DNA of 46,305 bases from Candidatus Thorarchaeota archaeon (GTDB lineage: Archaea; Asgardarchaeota; Thorarchaeia; Thorarchaeales; Thorarchaeaceae): positions 1 to 46,305 of the forward strand of contig SDOA01000017.1 in assembly GCA_004524595.1 (NCBI GenBank), written 5' to 3'. The notes under the pieces were generated by a model, which did no database searches, was not told the origin of the DNA, and saw nothing but the letters and a program-made list of their open reading frames with translations. Below are positions 43,568 through 46,305 of this stretch, piece after piece. Positions within the stretch are counted from its first letter, which is position 1. Every line of letters begins with the position of its first letter. Both the position numbers and the translations under genes were made by a program.

Positions 43568-44062
43568 TTACCTTGGCACACCGTAATACGTCCACATGCT
43601 TACTGGAACTCCTGCAAGTTTGAGATACATCCATAATTGCATCTTATGCATAGCTAAATGAGTAGTGGTGTCTGGTAGATATTGTGCCCAGTTCTTATCA
43701 GGTCCTTGTTCATAAAATGCTTTGAGATTGTTTTTCAGGATTTCCGCATCTGATAGATTCTCAATATACTTCATGATGGTCTTTACTCCATCATCAAAGA
43801 CGTCCAGTAATTTAGGAATATCTGACCTTCTCAGCTTTTTCTCCCATTCTTGAACCTGTTCGAAGGTTTCAAATTCCTTTGTATAGAATTTAAAATCAAT
43901 AATGGGAATCTGTGCAAGATGATTCACAAGGTCAAGGAGAGACCTCATTCCTTCATAGGGAGAAAACTTCACCTCAGCATCCTTTGCAGCTTCAAGCACA
44001 AAGCGAGCCTGTTCACTCTCACGCTTGAACATCTCAACCAGTATCTTTGAAAGTTTGCTCAT
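43568..44062 (-). CDS. DinB-family protein
   Basis: A 164-residue four-helix protein with the DinB metal triad: His48 (LVNHLA), His135 and His139 (HLAMHKMQLW). Other recognisable parts are 'LLDLVNHLA' in helix two and 'HKMQLWMYLKLAG' near the end. DinB/YfiT-fold proteins bind a divalent metal and include thiol-dependent transferases, but most are uncharacterised. It is convergent with the radical SAM gene, ending 11 bases from it. Start ATG. Confidence 0.8.
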   Translation of the reverse strand: MSKLSKILVEMFKRESEQARFVLEAAKDAEVKFSPYEGMRSLLDLVNHLAQIPIIDFKFYTKEFETFEQVQEWEKKLRRSDIPKLLDVFDDGVKTIMKYIENLSDAEILKNNLKAFYEQGPDKNWAQYLPDTTTHLAMHKMQLWMYLKLAGVPVSMWTYYGVPR

Positions 44063-44163
44063 TGGAATCAGGATATAATGAATCTTACAACATCAAAAGA
44101 ACTTTGCTCACTAAGCACGAGAGTTTTTGTAGTACAAATTGATACAATAACACGGGAGTCACA

Positions 44164-45324
44164 ATGCATTGTAAACAAATCTCAGAAATTGTTACACCTT
44201 GTCTTCTCATCCATAAAAATCGCCTGATGAAAAATATTGAGAGAATGGCACAAAAGGCAAAGCAGAATAGAGTTGCATTATGTCCACATATCAAGACACA
44301 CAAATGTATTGAAATTGCAGAACTACAACGCGAACACGGAGCCACAGGTCTCACAGTTTCTACTCTTGATGAAGCCTCAATTTTCGCTGACGCAGGTTTC
44401 AACCACATCACCTATGCTGTTCCAATCTCATCTAATAAGATAGATACTGCTTTAGACATTGCATATAGAATTGAATTGAAATTGCTTGTTGATAACCATC
44501 AAGCAATAGAAACACTTGATGAGAGAAGCAAAGAACATGGATCAATATCAGATGTTCTTCTAAAAGTGGATTGCGGCTATCACAGATGTGGTGTTGATCC
44601 AGACAGTTATAGCGCCATCAAACTTGTAAAGAAAATAGTAGAAAGTAATCATCTCAGGTTCAGAGGAATATTAACGCATGCTGGGCATTCTTATGATGCC
44701 AAGACCATCGAGCAGGTGAAAAAAATTGCTCACCAAGAACAACAAGTAATGGTGAATTTTGCCACAAAGTTAGAGAACGAAAATGAAAGCTTCAAACCAG
44801 AGATAGTGAGCATTGGATCAACGCCAACAATATCATTGACAGACAAGATTATGGAAGGTATCACTGAGATTAGACCAGGCAACTACGTCTTTTATGACTA
44901 CAGCCAAGTAAAACTCCAATCATGCAAAATAGAAGATTGTGCACTCACAATATTAACAAGAGTGATTGGAAAATATGAACATCATCTTGTAATTGATGCA
45001 GGTGCAACTAGTCTGTCAAAAGATCTAGGACCTTTTGTTCATGAAGACGAAAAAGAATATGGAAAAATCTATGCAAACTATGAAAATGACTCGTTTGAAT
45101 CATCACTAAGAATTGATTCAATATCACAGGAACATGGAAAAGTGAGGGCTACAAGTCCATCAATATTTGAAAAAATAGAGTTTAATGGAATGCTTAGGAT
45201 TCTCCCTAATCACTCTTGCTTGACAGCCAATCTTCATGATGCTTACTACATAGTTGATGATTCAAAGATAATAGACCAATGGAAGATACGGCGAGATAGA
45301 CCAATTATTTCAGCTTGTTGGTAA
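44164..45324 (+). CDS. D-threonine aldolase/D-serine dehydratase-like PLP enzyme
   Basis: A 386-residue fold-type III PLP enzyme (alanine racemase-like barrel). The PLP-binding Lys44 is in PHIKTHK, and 'VDCGYHRCGVDP', 'THAGHSYD' and 'GSTPT' segments bind the cofactor. The C-terminal 'LPNHSCLTANLHD' (about 345-360) supplies a His-Cys metal site seen in D-serine dehydratase and D-threonine aldolase relatives. The enzyme likely cleaves or dehydrates a D-beta-hydroxy amino acid. The ATG at 44164 is used. The 3' end overlaps the convergent gene by 20 bases. Confidence 0.88.
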   Translation: MHCKQISEIVTPCLLIHKNRLMKNIERMAQKAKQNRVALCPHIKTHKCIEIAELQREHGATGLTVSTLDEASIFADAGFNHITYAVPISSNKIDTALDIAYRIELKLLVDNHQAIETLDERSKEHGSISDVLLKVDCGYHRCGVDPDSYSAIKLVKKIVESNHLRFRGILTHAGHSYDAKTIEQVKKIAHQEQQVMVNFATKLENENESFKPEIVSIGSTPTISLTDKIMEGITEIRPGNYVFYDYSQVKLQSCKIEDCALTILTRVIGKYEHHLVIDAGATSLSKDLGPFVHEDEKEYGKIYANYENDSFESSLRIDSISQEHGKVRATSPSIFEKIEFNGMLRILPNHSCLTANLHDAYYIVDDSKIIDQWKIRRDRPIISACW

Positions 45325-46018
45325 TGAGCCGCCCGCAGTAGGGGCAAATCTCCTCTTCTCCAGGAAGAACGGGTTCCTCTAACTTGCCTCCACAGTTGGG
45401 ACAGTCAGTCACAGCTTTGGGAAGCTGTGCAACAGCCTCTTGTGTGTAGATGACTCGAGAGTTTTTATCTATCGTACCTCTGAATCGCCCCTTCTTTGAG
45501 AGCTTGTTTGCAGCTTCAATAATTTGAACATCTGTTGAATTGGTAACTTTGGCAATTTGATCAAAGCTCATTCTTCTCTGTGCATGCAATAGATGGAGCA
45601 GACTCTCCTCGAGTGAAACTGCTCCGGGGCTCACAATTTCAGATGTTCGGTGGTCAAGATAGACTAGAGGTAATTTACGGCGTGATAGTTTCTCTGCTGC
45701 ATCAACTACGGTCTCTTGGTCTGTCCGGAGCTCATGTGATGCAGCTGCAACTCCAATTCGACCTTCTTTTTGAACTAATGTAATTAGCATTCCAGATATA
45801 TCCCCAATCTTTGCTTCATGTGTTCCTTTAGCTAATAACCATAGTCCAATAATAAAGAATGGAAGAGCAAATATTCCCCAAGCAATCATGAAAGATGCAA
45901 TAAGGGTAAGAAAATCCTGTTCACTTACTTCTATCGTACCCAGATATACAAAATAGGTCATAGCAATAGAAAGTAGCACAAGAATGATGCCCAAAAGCTG
46001 CGAAAGTCGAGGATTCAA
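45305..46018 (-). CDS. Membrane protein with tandem winged-helix-like domains and C-terminal zinc ribbon
   Basis: A 237-residue protein with two TM helices (about 9-28 and 38-63) at the N-terminus, two helix-rich segments resembling winged helices (about 73-125 and 133-190: 'EGRIGVAAASHELRTDQETVVDAAEKL', 'MSFDQIAKVTNSTDVQIIEAANKL'), and a C-terminal zinc ribbon with CPNCG and CPYCG. It is thus a candidate membrane-bound sensor or regulator. TTG start with AGGAG about 10 nt upstream; an overlapping ATG at 46022 is out of frame. Confidence 0.7.
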   Translation of the reverse strand: MNPRLSQLLGIILVLLSIAMTYFVYLGTIEVSEQDFLTLIASFMIAWGIFALPFFIIGLWLLAKGTHEAKIGDISGMLITLVQKEGRIGVAAASHELRTDQETVVDAAEKLSRRKLPLVYLDHRTSEIVSPGAVSLEESLLHLLHAQRRMSFDQIAKVTNSTDVQIIEAANKLSKKGRFRGTIDKNSRVIYTQEAVAQLPKAVTDCPNCGGKLEEPVLPGEEEICPYCGRLITNKLK

Positions 46019-46177
46019 ACATTCTCTCTCCTAATGAGTTGTTTGAACCAACTCCAATTATACGTTTTGCCTTGTGCTAGAGCCTTCTAGAGGCATTTTT
46101 ATCCAGATTCTGAGAATTTTGCTCAAAATATCGCTCTTTGAAGTGTCAATCCGCTAGAGGGGCTTTACAACAGAATC

Positions 46178-46186
46178 TTTAATATA
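46178..46186 (+). promoter_or_regulatory. Probable TATA-box promoter for the gene starting at 46230
   Basis: TTTAATATA, about 48 bases before the ATG, which would give a leader of about 20 nt containing the AGGA ribosome site. Confidence 0.5.
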
Positions 46187-46229
46187 GACAGAATTACACA
46201 AATCGAAGTACTGACCCTGAAGGACGTGT

Positions 46230-46305
46230 ATGTCATTTGGTGATCGACAAAGAAGGAGCGACAAGTGCCATCATCTTGCGGTTAACCGCGGGGAAGCCTG
46301 TGGAA
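46230..46305 (+). CDS. Start of an unknown gene (partial, runs off the window)
   Basis: An ATG with AGGA 5-6 nt upstream opens a frame that continues to the end of the window (25 codons). The visible sequence is basic, with MSFGDRQRR and a CHH...C arrangement (KCHHLAV, GEACG) that could belong to a zinc-binding motif. The family cannot be told from 25 residues. A TATA box at 46178-46186 supports transcription. Confidence 0.45.
   Translation, partial: MSFGDRQRRSDKCHHLAVNRGEACG

Overview
The window looks like a piece of an archaeal chromosome, most likely from an Asgard (Promethearchaeota) lineage, possibly Thorarchaeota-like; the lineage is an inference, not a proof. Archaeal signs are TATA-box promoters with a probably leaderless start, Shine-Dalgarno sites mixed with many TTG/GTG starts, a TFS-type zinc-ribbon protein and membrane-anchored Thr-rich surface proteins. 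The Asgard hint comes from eukaryote-like proteins: a GTPBP1/GTPBP2-type GTPase that matches the human family over its whole length, including the N-terminal domain, a TPR protein with a longin/roadblock-like C-terminus, and a subtilase whose domain order resembles eukaryotic site-1 protease. No rRNA, tRNA, CRISPR array, transposase or phage gene was seen.

Layout. 1-700: the end of a D-2-hydroxyacid dehydrogenase and a coupled nitroreductase. 850-15200: three large secreted S8 (subtilisin-like) proteases, each with a C-terminal membrane anchor, separated by a membrane coiled-coil protein, a small unknown protein and a FAD-dependent oxidoreductase that follows the third protease by 14 nt. 15300-21600: the TPR/longin-like protein, the GTPBP1-like GTPase, a 568-residue unknown protein and small unknowns. 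21700-26000: a QW-repeat protein, a truncated TFS-like zinc ribbon, a DUF1015-serC serine-metabolism pair with a clear terminator, and a small Cys-rich protein. 26100-30300: a fourth S8 protease and a CLC-type chloride channel/transporter. 30400-31700: a winged-helix regulator followed by two small, mutually similar helical proteins behind a TATA box framed by a perfect 10-bp inverted repeat.

31700-38700: two universal stress proteins, a polytopic DUF6159-like membrane protein, a surface protein made of five exactly equal 87-residue repeats, a HExxH metallopeptidase-like protein and a small membrane-anchored OB-like protein. 38700-42000: a tight three-gene operon of an unknown protein, a DUF2207-like membrane protein ending in a Cys-His-Ser-Ala repeat, and a calcineurin-like phosphoesterase. 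42100-46305: a PqqD-radical SAM-SPASM protein, a DinB-fold protein, a D-threonine-aldolase/D-serine-dehydratase-like PLP enzyme, a membrane protein with a zinc ribbon and the start of one more gene.

The main theme is the cell surface: four ectoproteases, a repeat adhesin-like protein and other envelope proteins make up about half of the window. The most promising less-described items are the site-1-protease-like subtilase, the regulator/operator/paralog-pair cassette near 31 kb, and the metal-ligand-rich CHSA tail near 39.5 kb.
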